The translations under genes were made by a program, and so were the position numbers. Shown here in pieces: positions 31,859-41,971 of a DNA stretch of 64,000 bases. Source of the stretch: Testudinibacter aquarius (GTDB lineage: Bacteria; Pseudomonadota; Gammaproteobacteria; Enterobacterales; Pasteurellaceae); the NCBI RefSeq assembly GCF_004342725.1, contig NZ_SMCP01000003.1:39066-103065 (forward strand), read 5' to 3'. The notes beneath the pieces are model-generated. The model made no database searches and was not told where the DNA came from. It saw only the letters and a list, made by a program, of their open reading frames with translations. Positions within the stretch are counted from its first letter, which is position 1. Each line of letters starts with the position of its first letter.

Positions 31859-31905
31859 CTAATACAAAAGAGCGGTTTTCTGGAGAGGAAAACCGCTCTT
31901 TTGTT
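31859..31905 (+). terminator. terminator hairpin, copy 2 of the duplicated sequence
   Basis: CTAATACAAAAGAGCGGTTT...AAACCGCTCTTTTG repeats the hairpin after the Dcu carrier gene with one inserted base on each side and one changed loop base. It lies just after the putative toxin gene and opposite the 3' end of the convergent DUF2442 gene. Confidence 0.85.
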
Positions 31906-31928
31906 ATGTAAGAAATAAGATTAATTCG

Positions 31929-32177
31929 CTAGGCGGTATGGTTATATTTATAAGTGAGGTCCCCACGTCCAGCAAGTAATCCTTCAACCGAAATATCTTC
32001 GTTAAGCCGCTCCCAGTGTATTCCCCTACGACTAAGTTCATAGCAGCTCAATTCTTCTTGACTGGCTTGTAAAAGTTTTGGAAACCACGCTAACGGCACA
32101 CCTATAGTACGCGCATCATTCAACTCAACCCACATAGTATGTTCATCAAATCTCACATTCTTAGCTGAAATAGTCAT
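31929..32177 (-). CDS. DUF2442 domain protein
   Basis: An 82-residue protein with the DUF2442 pattern: VWVEL-like MWVELNDARTIGVPLAWFPKLLQA, then GIHWERLNEDISVEGLL. It is paired with a DUF4160 gene that it overlaps by 17 bases. The DUF4160-DUF2442 pair is widespread and has been suggested to be toxin-antitoxin-like; no activity is assigned here. Confidence 0.85.
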   Translation of the reverse strand: MTISAKNVRFDEHTMWVELNDARTIGVPLAWFPKLLQASQEELSCYELSRRGIHWERLNEDISVEGLLAGRGDLTYKYNHTA

Positions 32178-32403
32178 TCCAAGCCTCCAATAATATTCTT
32201 GAATGTTCGTGGATAAAATCTAATAGTTCTCTTAATTCTTTTGCGTTAAATCCATCATTTTGTGCCAAAGATATTTGTGGTGCCAACCAAAATTTAGCTT
32301 CGGCTTCTGCATTTCTAACATGAATATGTGCAGGTTCTCTAGGATTTCCTTCGTTAGAATAAAAGAAAAATTTATATCCTTTAAAGCGTAGTATTACAGG
32401 CAT
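32161..32403 (-). CDS. DUF4160 domain protein
   Basis: An 80-residue protein with the DUF4160 core: RFKGYKFFFYSNEG, EPAHIHV and AKFWL. The start at 32403 has GGAGA six bases upstream and gives MPVILRFKGYKF. It begins 11 bases after the ubiI stop, with its ribosome site in the gap, so it is probably read through from the ubiquinone operon. Its overlap with the DUF2442 gene indicates joint translation. Confidence 0.85.
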   Translation of the reverse strand: MPVILRFKGYKFFFYSNEGNPREPAHIHVRNAEAEAKFWLAPQISLAQNDGFNAKELRELLDFIHEHSRILLEAWNDYFS

Positions 32404-32414
32404 TATATCTCCAT

Positions 32415-33644
32415 TCAAGAGAAGATTAATTCATCATTCGGCATCTGTTTGATTTTTTGTGGCAGATCGCCATTGAGTCCCAGCGCTTGTGCCATGAGTT
32501 GATCTTTGACGATCGGCAGTTTATCGGTCAAGGTCATACCAACACCGCGTAGCAGTTTTTTCAGCGGATTCGGGTCATTAAACAAGGATTTAAAACCCTG
32601 CATTGCGACCAGCATTTTTACTGCTTCGCTTTTACGCCAGCGTTCGTAGTGGCGCAAATAACGCAGTTCGCCAATATCGAGATGTTGCTGTAGATTTTTC
32701 TCAATCTCTTGTGCCAACGCTATCGCATCCATAAAACCGAGGTTCACCCCCAATCCTGCCAGTGGGTGAATGGTATGTGCCGCATCGCCAACCAGTGCAA
32801 TTCGGGGTTTAACAAAATCTCGGGCATAACGCGCAGTGAGCGCAATCGCTTGGCGCTTGCCGACCACGTTGCACAAGCCCAAGCGGTTATCAAAAGCGAT
32901 ATTCAGCGCTTTATTAAACGCTTGATCGTCCATGTTCAAATGCTGTTCTGCCGCTTCCGGCGGTTGTGACCAGACAATCGAACACAAGTGCGGTTGCTGC
33001 AACGGCAAAAATGCCAAAATTGAATCCTGACTGAAAATTTGCCGTGCTGTGTGCAAGTGCGGTTCGGCAGTTTCTACATTACAGACTAACGCACTGTGTC
33101 CGTAATCACGAAAATTCAAGGGTATATCCGCTTGTTGTCGCAGCCATGAATTGGCGCCATCGGCACCCACCAGCAGTTTTCCGGTCAACATAGTGCCGTC
33201 TTCCAGTGTGAGCAAAGCACACTGTTGGTTAAAATTCAGGCTTTTCGGCTTGCCGTAAAGCATTTCCACATTGTTTTGGCTGATGACTTTTTGCCATAAA
33301 TGGTGACGAATCAGTTGGTTCTCAACAATATAACCCAGTTGATCCAACCCCAGTGAAGCCGCATCAAAATAAATGTTGGCAAAACTGTCTTTTTCCCACA
33401 CCTCCATTTGCGAATAAGCACAACAACGCCCCTGTCTCAATTCCTGCCACACGCCAAGCTGATGCAGCATTTTTTGGCTGGCAAGATTCAGCGCACTGAC
33501 GCGGTTGCTGAGATTCGACAAGCTGTTTGGATCCGGCGCAAACGCTTCGACAATCACAATTTGGCAAGCACTGTTTTCCAACGCAGCAGCCAACGCCAAA
33601 CCAACCATACCACCGCCAATAATCACTACATCTGCATTTTTCAT
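32415..33644 (-). CDS. ubiI: 2-octaprenylphenol hydroxylase UbiI
   Basis: An FAD-dependent monooxygenase that hydroxylates C5 of the ubiquinone ring. The 409-residue protein has an N-terminal GGGMVGLALA dinucleotide motif and ALVGDAAHTIHPLAGLGVNLGFMDA near residue 290. It aligns with E. coli UbiI (VisC) rather than UbiH or UbiF, for example in GVWQEL, AYSQMEVWEKDSFANI and ENQLIRHHLW. It lies downstream of ubiH in the conserved ygfB-pepP-ubiH-ubiI operon. Confidence 0.93.
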   Translation of the reverse strand: MKNADVVIIGGGMVGLALAAALENSACQIVIVEAFAPDPNSLSNLSNRVSALNLASQKMLHQLGVWQELRQGRCCAYSQMEVWEKDSFANIYFDAASLGLDQLGYIVENQLIRHHLWQKVISQNNVEMLYGKPKSLNFNQQCALLTLEDGTMLTGKLLVGADGANSWLRQQADIPLNFRDYGHSALVCNVETAEPHLHTARQIFSQDSILAFLPLQQPHLCSIVWSQPPEAAEQHLNMDDQAFNKALNIAFDNRLGLCNVVGKRQAIALTARYARDFVKPRIALVGDAAHTIHPLAGLGVNLGFMDAIALAQEIEKNLQQHLDIGELRYLRHYERWRKSEAVKMLVAMQGFKSLFNDPNPLKKLLRGVGMTLTDKLPIVKDQLMAQALGLNGDLPQKIKQMPNDELIFS

Positions 33645-33660
33645 GTTGATATTCCGTCTG

Positions 33661-34866
33661 TTATACCCAGCCTAAAGTCGGTTTGATAAACTGTTGTTGC
33701 AATGGCGCAAAGGCAGACAGCGCCAACAAACCCGCATTGCGCGCAATTTGCAGTGGCAGCAAATCATTGGCGAAGGTGTTAACCAAGCTGTCGGTCAGGT
33801 TGATCATCCGAGCCTGATCCGCTTGCCGCTGCTGTCGATAGCGCTGCAACACCGCACTTGCCCCCAAGTCTTGCCCCTGTTGCACCGCTTGCACCAAGAT
33901 CGCCGCCAGACAAGTCACATCACGCAGCCCTAAATTGAAGCCTTGTCCGGCAATCGGGTGCAAGGTTTGTGCCGCATTGCCGACTAGAGCCAAGCGGTGG
34001 TGAATTTGACGCTCGGCTTTTTGTAATTTCAGCGGATACGCACTCCGTTTACCGACCTGCTCAAATTTGCCAAGTCGCCAACCAAATTGCTGTTGCAGTT
34101 GTGCTAAAAAGTCTGCGTCATCTAACGCCTGCAGAGCTTCAGGATTGCGTACACACCACACCAACGATAACCAATCTTGCTGTAAAGGCAGCAGCGCCAA
34201 AGGCCCCTGTGCGGTAAAGCGTTCAAAAGCCCGTCCATCGTGCGCCAGCCCAGCTTTAACATTGGCGATCACCGCACTTTGTTGATAGTCGTTCAAGGTT
34301 TGATAATGGATGCCGCATTGCTGTGCTATCGTGGAATGGTTGCCATCGGCACAGACCAAAAGTGCGGTCTGCAACTGGGATTGATCACTTAATTGCAGGT
34401 GAACAGCATCCGCACTGCGCTGCAACTCGGTAATGGTCACGGGGGATAGATAATCAATATTCGGGTAGTGAGCAATCGCCTCCAACAAGACTTTGCCCAT
34501 TGCTGCCAACTCGACCACCGCCCCCAAGCGGCTGAGCTGCAAAGCTTGCGACGACAGTTCAACAATCCCGGAATGCCCACGATCACTAACATGAATCTGG
34601 GTGATTGCCTCCGTCAACGGTGCTATTTTCTGCCACAAACTTTGCTTGGCATTAAACGCTATCTGCTGCAATTTTTGGCAAGAACCCTGCGACAACGCAA
34701 TACTGCGTGCATCAAAACCGCACTTTTGCCGTGGCTGCGGTTTTGTTTTAGCATTTTTCTCAAGGACGGCAATGCGTAACTCCGGCAGATGCTGTGCCAG
34801 CGCCAACGCCAGACAACAGCCGCTCATGGCGCCACCGACAATCACTAGATCATAGGATTTTTCCAT
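33661..34866 (-). CDS. ubiH: 2-octaprenyl-6-methoxyphenol hydroxylase UbiH
   Basis: An FAD-dependent hydroxylase for C1 of the ubiquinone ring. The 401-residue protein has VGGAMSGCCLALALA at the N-terminus and ALVGNAAQTLHPIAGQGFNLGLRD further on, where the usual Asp of GDAAH is Asn, as in other UbiH proteins. GAGGAG precedes the ATG. The ubiI gene follows after 16 bases. Several USS cores are inside. Confidence 0.93.
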   Translation of the reverse strand: MEKSYDLVIVGGAMSGCCLALALAQHLPELRIAVLEKNAKTKPQPRQKCGFDARSIALSQGSCQKLQQIAFNAKQSLWQKIAPLTEAITQIHVSDRGHSGIVELSSQALQLSRLGAVVELAAMGKVLLEAIAHYPNIDYLSPVTITELQRSADAVHLQLSDQSQLQTALLVCADGNHSTIAQQCGIHYQTLNDYQQSAVIANVKAGLAHDGRAFERFTAQGPLALLPLQQDWLSLVWCVRNPEALQALDDADFLAQLQQQFGWRLGKFEQVGKRSAYPLKLQKAERQIHHRLALVGNAAQTLHPIAGQGFNLGLRDVTCLAAILVQAVQQGQDLGASAVLQRYRQQRQADQARMINLTDSLVNTFANDLLPLQIARNAGLLALSAFAPLQQQFIKPTLGWV

Positions 34867-34908
34867 TGCCGTTCTCCTCGCTCTGTTTTCTGTATTATTT
34901 TTGCGGCG

Positions 34909-36237
34909 CTATTTTTGCTGCATCAGGATTTCGATTTCATCAATCTCTTTCGGCACCGCCGCCGTCAGCACTTTATTGCCGTATTCAGTAATCAGGATAT
35001 TATCCTCAATTCGCACGCCGATGCCTTGATATTGCTCAGGAATATCGCTATTTTTGCTTAAATACAGCCCCGGCTCCACGGTCAACACCATACCAACTTC
35101 CAAAGTGCGGTTGCGATTTTCGCCATAATGCCCGACATCATGCACATCCAAACCGAGCCAATGCCCTAAGCCGTGCATGTAAAACGGTAAATAGGCTTTA
35201 TCTGCAATCAGCTGCTCCACTTCCCCCTGCAAAATCCCCAATTCAACCAGACCGGCAACTTTGATTTTCAGCACTTCCTGATTGACTTGATAAATGCTCG
35301 CCCCCGGCACCAACAGCTCAAGCGCACGTTTTTCTGCCTTTAACACCAGTTCATACACCGCTCTTTGCGCCGGACTGAACTGCCCGTTGACCGGAAAAGT
35401 GCGGGTGATGTCGCCGGCATACATCGCAAATTCGCAGCCGGCATCAATCAGCACCAAATCGCCGTCTTGCAACAGCTGATCATTTTCGGTGTAGTGTAAA
35501 ATACAGGCATTTTCACCCCCGGCGACAATGCTGTTATAAGAAGCAAACCGTGCACCATGGCGGTTGAATTCGTGCAAAATTTCGCTTTCGATCTCATATT
35601 CATAGCGGTTCGGACGGGTTTGCCGCATCGCTCGCAAATGCGCCAACGCAGAGATTTGCCCTGCCTGCTGCAACAATGCCACTTCGTGTTCCGATTTAAA
35701 CAGTCGCATTTCATCTAATAACGGTCGCCAGTCGATCCGCTGTGTCGGTGCACTGAAACCTTGTCGTTGCTGTTGGCGCGCATAACGCAAGCTGTCGCTG
35801 ACAATTTTATCGCCCCACGCTTGCTGATCTTCCGCTTGATACAGTACGGTTATGCCATTGAGTAATTTAGGCAATTCCAAATTAATATCTGCAATTGAAT
35901 AAGCCACATCCAATTTTAAACTGTCCGACGCTTTTTCGACGCCCAAACGCCGCCCGTTCCAAGTTTCCAGCAACGGATCGGACGGACGCAGGAAAACCGC
36001 ACTTTGATATTTAGCACCACGTTTTAACAGCAGCAACGCTGAATCCGGTTCGTTAAAGCCGGTTAAATACCAAAAATAGCTGTCTTGCCGAAACGGATAG
36101 GTGCTGTCGGCATTGCGGGTTTGCTCCTGCGCAGAGAAAATCAACAGAGCACTGTCATCCGGCAATTGTTCACATAAACGTTGACGCCGTTGCTGAAATT
36201 CGGCTGTCGGCAACGCCGCTAAATAGGTTAAATCCAT
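34909..36237 (-). CDS. pepP: Xaa-Pro aminopeptidase
   Basis: A dinuclear-manganese exopeptidase that removes an N-terminal residue next to proline. The 442-residue pita-bread fold has the metal ligands in LIDAGCEFAMYAGDITRTFPVNG, HGLGHWLGLDVHDVG, TVEPGLY and GVRIEDNILIT. It is the second gene of the ygfB-pepP-ubiH-ubiI operon. Its link to ubiquinone synthesis is positional only. Confidence 0.95.
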   Translation of the reverse strand: MDLTYLAALPTAEFQQRRQRLCEQLPDDSALLIFSAQEQTRNADSTYPFRQDSYFWYLTGFNEPDSALLLLKRGAKYQSAVFLRPSDPLLETWNGRRLGVEKASDSLKLDVAYSIADINLELPKLLNGITVLYQAEDQQAWGDKIVSDSLRYARQQQRQGFSAPTQRIDWRPLLDEMRLFKSEHEVALLQQAGQISALAHLRAMRQTRPNRYEYEIESEILHEFNRHGARFASYNSIVAGGENACILHYTENDQLLQDGDLVLIDAGCEFAMYAGDITRTFPVNGQFSPAQRAVYELVLKAEKRALELLVPGASIYQVNQEVLKIKVAGLVELGILQGEVEQLIADKAYLPFYMHGLGHWLGLDVHDVGHYGENRNRTLEVGMVLTVEPGLYLSKNSDIPEQYQGIGVRIEDNILITEYGNKVLTAAVPKEIDEIEILMQQK

Positions 36238-36270
36238 AATGGTTACCGCACTTTGAGTTAATAATTATGC

Positions 36271-36825
36271 TTAATGAAGCACTCGTGTATCAACCGGCAT
36301 TTTTTGGTTGAAACTGCTGTAGAAAAACATCGCAATGGTTTGCAGATATTCACTGATTTCGGTCAATGCCACATCCAACTCTTCGGCATCGTCGCCCTCT
36401 TCATAGCCCAAACGTGCAATATCGTTCAAATCAGCAACCGCTTCTTGCACTTCGTCATCGTCTTGCTCCAATTGTGGTCTTGCCAAGCCAAGCCCCAATA
36501 AAAAGTGGTTGGTCCAGTCAGAAAGCGAGTCAGCACGGTTGAATTGGTTGCTTTCGTCCAGCCAAATTTCAAAACTAAAATGCTCTTCATCACTCAGGCT
36601 GTCATCAATCTCTTGATACAACTGCTCGACTTTTTGCATTACATCGGTGGGATAGGCGTGTCCCTCGTTGGTGAATTGATAGGTTAAGGATTTCCAATTA
36701 GCTTTTTGCCCGCCGCCACACAGCAGTCCGCTGAGGAAGCCGTGTAATTCGGCAGCATTTAAACCAATTTGATGCGTTTTCAGTAACTGATTGAATTGTC
36801 GATAGTCTAAGGTTGTTGTCGTCAT
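36271..36825 (-). CDS. ygfB: UPF0149 family protein YgfB
   Basis: A 184-residue acidic helical protein with the UPF0149 signature HGFLSGLLCGGG near residue 28 and a DEEHFSFEIWLDE segment. YgfB has no firmly established biochemical role, although a homologue affects regulation in Pseudomonas. It is first in the pepP-ubiH-ubiI operon and is divergent from zapA, the order seen in E. coli. Confidence 0.92.
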   Translation of the reverse strand: MTTTTLDYRQFNQLLKTHQIGLNAAELHGFLSGLLCGGGQKANWKSLTYQFTNEGHAYPTDVMQKVEQLYQEIDDSLSDEEHFSFEIWLDESNQFNRADSLSDWTNHFLLGLGLARPQLEQDDDEVQEAVADLNDIARLGYEEGDDAEELDVALTEISEYLQTIAMFFYSSFNQKMPVDTRVLH

Positions 36826-36980
36826 ATTTTTCTTCCTGATAAGTTGACTTTTATTTTATCACTCAAAGCCGATGACAACCAACAAAACAATCCTGAAATT
36901 CATCTTTCGCTATGGTTAAAACAGCAGAATATGGCATAATAATCGCTACTTTTTATTAAGCCAGTCCATGGGGTTAGCAA

Positions 36981-37295
36981 ATGTCTGAAAATATCGAATT
37001 ACGTATTTTTGGTCAGGTTTTACGATTACATTGTCCGGAAGAGCAACAATCGGCGCTGCGCGAAGCGGCATTGCAACTGGAGCAGCGTGTCGGAGAGTTG
37101 AAAGAACGCAGCGGCATGTTGCAAATGGATCGGGTGCTATCCATTGTTGCACTGAATTTAACCTTTGAATTGCAACAAGAGAAACGCAAAAATCAACAAC
37201 AAGATTCGATGCTGCACCGCATTCAACAATTGGATGCCTCGTTGAGCAGTGCACTGGCGGAAGTTGGTGCAGATATGCAAATAGTAAACAAATAG
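36981..37295 (+). CDS. zapA: cell division protein ZapA
   Basis: A 104-residue coiled-coil protein that bundles FtsZ filaments. Its N-terminal globular part (IELRIFGQVLRLHCPEEQQSALREAALQLEQRV) matches ZapA and is followed by a helical C-terminal half. It precedes 6S RNA and fau, the conserved gammaproteobacterial order. Confidence 0.94.
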   Translation: MSENIELRIFGQVLRLHCPEEQQSALREAALQLEQRVGELKERSGMLQMDRVLSIVALNLTFELQQEKRKNQQQDSMLHRIQQLDASLSSALAEVGADMQIVNK

Positions 37296-37375
37296 TCGTA
37301 AAAATGTGCGGATGGGCACATTATCACATTGTAACACTGGCACTTTTCGATAAAGTAGGCTAGTATTTAAAGAAC

Positions 37376-37560
37376 AAATTTCCTGGGGTGTGCGTCAGCG
37401 GATTAAGTCCCTGAGCCGATACTTAACTTTTATTGAGTCGGTCCCTCACTGTCGGTGTGCAAGCTCGGTTCGACCGAGAAGCCTGAAAACGGTATGACTG
37501 GCTCCCTTGAACCGTAGGGTTCAAGGACCGATTATTCGCAACGGCACCTCGGGACCCAAT
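37376..37560 (+). ncRNA. ssrS: 6S RNA
   Basis: A transcript of about 185 bases that mimics an open promoter and binds sigma-70 RNA polymerase in stationary phase. The closing stem pairs TCCTGGGGTG (37381) with CACCTCGGGA (37545). Conserved internal parts are AGTCCCTGAGCCGATA, GGTGTGCAAGCTCGGTTCGACCGAGAAGCCTGAAAAC and CTTGAACCGTAGGGTTCAAGG. A plausible -10 box TAGTAT is at 37361. It lies between zapA and fau, as in E. coli. The ends are estimated to within a few bases. Confidence 0.95.
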
Positions 37561-37595
37561 CCAAACTTCTGTGAAGCAATTCAAGTGTCACGATT

Positions 37596-38195
37596 ATGAC
37601 CGATTCTTGCCTAGCAACAAAACCAACGCGCAATATCACCCAGCAACGCCAGCAAATTCGGTGTCAAATGCGTGCCAAACGCCAACAGCTTAGTGCAGAG
37701 CAACAGCAACAAGCAGCTGAAAATATTTGCCGACAAGCGCTCGCGTTAATTGCCCAACGCAACGCCAAAACCGTTGCGCTCTACTTAGCGTTTAACGGCG
37801 AGATCTCAACCGCACTTTTGATCGAAAAACTATGGCAAGCGGGAAAAACCGTCTGTCTGCCACGTTTGCATCCGTTTACGGCGGGACATTTACTGTTTTT
37901 TCGTTATGATCGCCACAGCCTGTTACAGCCCAATCAGTTTGCGATTCCAGAACCTGAATTGGATCTGACCCGACTGGTTACAAAAAATGAATTGGAGATC
38001 ATCTTCACACCGTTGGTGGCCTTCGACCGACAAGGCAACCGGCTCGGCATGGGAGGCGGCTTCTACGACCGCACTTTGCAACATCTGCAACGGAGAAATA
38101 CTATCACTGTCGGCTTGGCACACCAATGTCAACAAGTCGAACAGCTACCAATCGAACATTGGGACGTGCCGTTGAACCAGATTTTGGTGGGGTAA
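37596..38195 (+). CDS. fau: 5-formyltetrahydrofolate cyclo-ligase
   Basis: Converts 5-formyl-THF to 5,10-methenyl-THF using ATP. The 199-residue protein has the N-terminal basic helix (RQQIRCQMRAKRQQL), the ALYLAFNGEISTALL strand and the signature LVAFDRQGNRLGMGGGFYDRTL. Also called ygfA; its E. coli homologue is co-transcribed with 6S RNA. USS cores lie inside. Confidence 0.94.
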   Translation: MTDSCLATKPTRNITQQRQQIRCQMRAKRQQLSAEQQQQAAENICRQALALIAQRNAKTVALYLAFNGEISTALLIEKLWQAGKTVCLPRLHPFTAGHLLFFRYDRHSLLQPNQFAIPEPELDLTRLVTKNELEIIFTPLVAFDRQGNRLGMGGGFYDRTLQHLQRRNTITVGLAHQCQQVEQLPIEHWDVPLNQILVG

Positions 38196-38213
38196 TCGCA
38201 TTGCCTATTCACA

Positions 38214-39026
38214 TTATTTTCGCCACGAAAGCAGCGCCCAGAGTTTTTGTGACGGATAAGACGACAATTGCGTTTGGTGCTGGTGATAATAAGCCTCCAG
38301 CTTAGTGATCTCGTGCTCACTCAAACGCCCGATTGACCACTGCACCGAGCGGATCAGCGCCGCTTTATCCCATTCACTGACGTGATTCATGCCAAATGTC
38401 GAGTGGATAAAATCAACGCTGACCTGATAACCTTGTTGATATAAGATATTCAGTGCATAAATATAGCCAGGAAACCCAACACCGTCCCTACCGATGGCTT
38501 GCAGAATCTCTTGAGCCACAAAATTTTTATCCACCGTCATGGTCATATAAACCGCTCTTTTAGCTTTTTGGTTCAATTTGTTGAGCGCCGCTTCTAAATC
38601 ATTCACCATTGACGAACGGGAGGAAACACAAATATCACACAGTGGCACATCACGCCAGTCGTCATCCCACGATTTTAAGAGCGGTGTGATGTTATTCACC
38701 TTTAACACCGCAGCCCGTTGCTGCACCACTTCCAGCATTTTCGGACTGAAATCGAGTGCATAAACCTGCTTGACCTGTTTGGCGAGCGATAAACCGATAG
38801 CACCACCGCCACAGCCGACATCTAATACCGAATCTCCGGCTTGCAACGCCATTTTGGCTAAAAAGGCAGTAACATAGTCGTCTTGCAAATCGACAGCCGC
38901 TTGCCGCATTTTTTCCGCTTTTTGATCCCAGTCCTGTGCACTTTTCGGGGCTCGGGTTGCTTGTCGCAAATGCTGACGATACAACTCGGCAAAATCGATG
39001 TCATGGATCGTATTTGGATATTTCAT
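38214..39026 (-). CDS. class I SAM-dependent methyltransferase
   Basis: A 270-residue protein with the SAM-binding motif I VLDVGCGGGAIGLSLA near residue 67, motif II YALDFSPKML, and a helical N-terminus. The substrate is unknown. The CVSSRSSMVNDLEAALNKL stretch after motif III is typical of a small-molecule methyltransferase group present in Pasteurellaceae. AAGGAAG precedes the ATG. It is convergent with fau (18 bases between stops) and not clearly in an operon. Confidence 0.8.
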   Translation of the reverse strand: MKYPNTIHDIDFAELYRQHLRQATRAPKSAQDWDQKAEKMRQAAVDLQDDYVTAFLAKMALQAGDSVLDVGCGGGAIGLSLAKQVKQVYALDFSPKMLEVVQQRAAVLKVNNITPLLKSWDDDWRDVPLCDICVSSRSSMVNDLEAALNKLNQKAKRAVYMTMTVDKNFVAQEILQAIGRDGVGFPGYIYALNILYQQGYQVSVDFIHSTFGMNHVSEWDKAALIRSVQWSIGRLSEHEITKLEAYYHQHQTQLSSYPSQKLWALLSWRK

Positions 39027-39161
39027 CGCTCTTCCTTTTTGTTATATATATTATTACATAGCGATTGCAATTCCTATGTTACAGCGATGAAAATGTGATC
39101 AAGCACAGAATTCTATCCCCCTAGTAGCAAATAGGGGGATCGGAGGAGGAGAGAAATAAAG

Positions 39162-41189
<2,028 letters not shown>

Positions 41190-41199
41190 CTAAATAACA

Positions 41200-41916
41200 A
41201 TCCGCACGTGAAACGTGCGGTTTTTCGGCTGCCCTATAAGGGCCTAGTACTTCACATGCCCCTCAAGGGGCATGTGAAAAGACTGACAACTGCACACTAA
41301 CTCTGTGGCTTACCCCTTAAAGGGGTCCACATATTCTTTCTTCGATAAATTATCTTGAATCATATCTTCTTTTTCCTGATTCCTGATATATTCCTCTATA
41401 ACTTTTGTATTTAGACCCACTGTACTTACATAATAACCTTTTGCCCAAAAATTTCGATTTCCATACCTATATTTTAGATTTGCATGTCTTTCGAAAATCA
41501 TGAGCGACGATTTACCTTTTAAATATCCCATAAAACTTGACACTGCCAGCTTTGGCGGGATTTTTAATAGCATATGGATATGATCTTTCATCGCATGAGC
41601 TTCTATTATTTCCACATTTTTGTAATGACATAGCTGCCTTAATATGCTCCCTATATCCATTCGTAATTTCCCATAAATCGCTTTTCGTCTGAATTTTGGG
41701 ATAAAGACTATGTGATACTTACAGTTCCATCTTGTGTGTGATAGACTTGAATCGTCATTGGATTTACTTGCCATTGGCATATCCTCCTATATGTTGAAGT
41801 TTGGTTGTCAGCCTTGTTCATTATATCGGAGGATTTTTTCTTTTCACCGCTTAAGCTCTTTGATTCCATACGCATAGCGTATGGTTTTTATAGGCAGCCT
41901 TCGTCTGCCTATAAAA
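41200..41916 (-). mobile_element. IS200-type insertion sequence between zipA and ligA
   Basis: One tnpA gene, no tnpB, flanked by hairpins rather than terminal inverted repeats, as for the IS200 group. On the ligA side are CCGCACGT/ACGTGCGG (41202-41220) and CACATGCCCC/GGGGCATGTG (41255-41278). On the zipA side are CATACGC/GCGTATG (about 41867-41883) and TTATAGGCAG/CTGCCTATAA (about 41889-41914). These would be subterminal recognition and transcription-blocking hairpins. The ends are estimated to about 15 bases; no target duplication is expected for this family. Confidence 0.75.
41310..41780 (-). CDS. tnpA: IS200/IS605-family transposase TnpA
   Basis: A 156-residue Y1 HUH single-strand transposase. 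The metal-binding HUH motif is HIH in HAMKDHIHMLLKIPP, and the nucleophile Tyr is in the EEYIRNQ helix near residue 132. The N-terminal WNCKYHIVFIPKFRR is diagnostic of IS200. It appears intact and therefore possibly active. A CCCCTTAAAGGGG palindrome overlaps the stop region. Confidence 0.93.
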   Translation of the reverse strand: MPMASKSNDDSSLSHTRWNCKYHIVFIPKFRRKAIYGKLRMDIGSILRQLCHYKNVEIIEAHAMKDHIHMLLKIPPKLAVSSFMGYLKGKSSLMIFERHANLKYRYGNRNFWAKGYYVSTVGLNTKVIEEYIRNQEKEDMIQDNLSKKEYVDPFKG

Positions 41917-41918
41917 AG

Positions 41919-41943
41919 ACCGCACTTTGATTCAAAGTGCGGT
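41919..41943 (-). terminator. USS-pair hairpin after zipA
   Basis: ACCGCACTTTGA and TCAAAGTGCGGT are perfect complements with almost no loop. It sits 29 bases after the zipA stop and at the edge of the IS200-type element, so zipA transcription may end here and not reach ligA. Confidence 0.7.
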
Positions 41944-41971
41944 TCAAGTTATCCGATGGGCTAGAACAGGC

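Noticed and set aside
41202..41220. CCGCACGTGAAACGTGCGG taken at first for a USS pair terminator
   Set aside because: The core is CCGCACGT rather than CCGCACTT, and its position fits the end hairpin of the IS200-type element.
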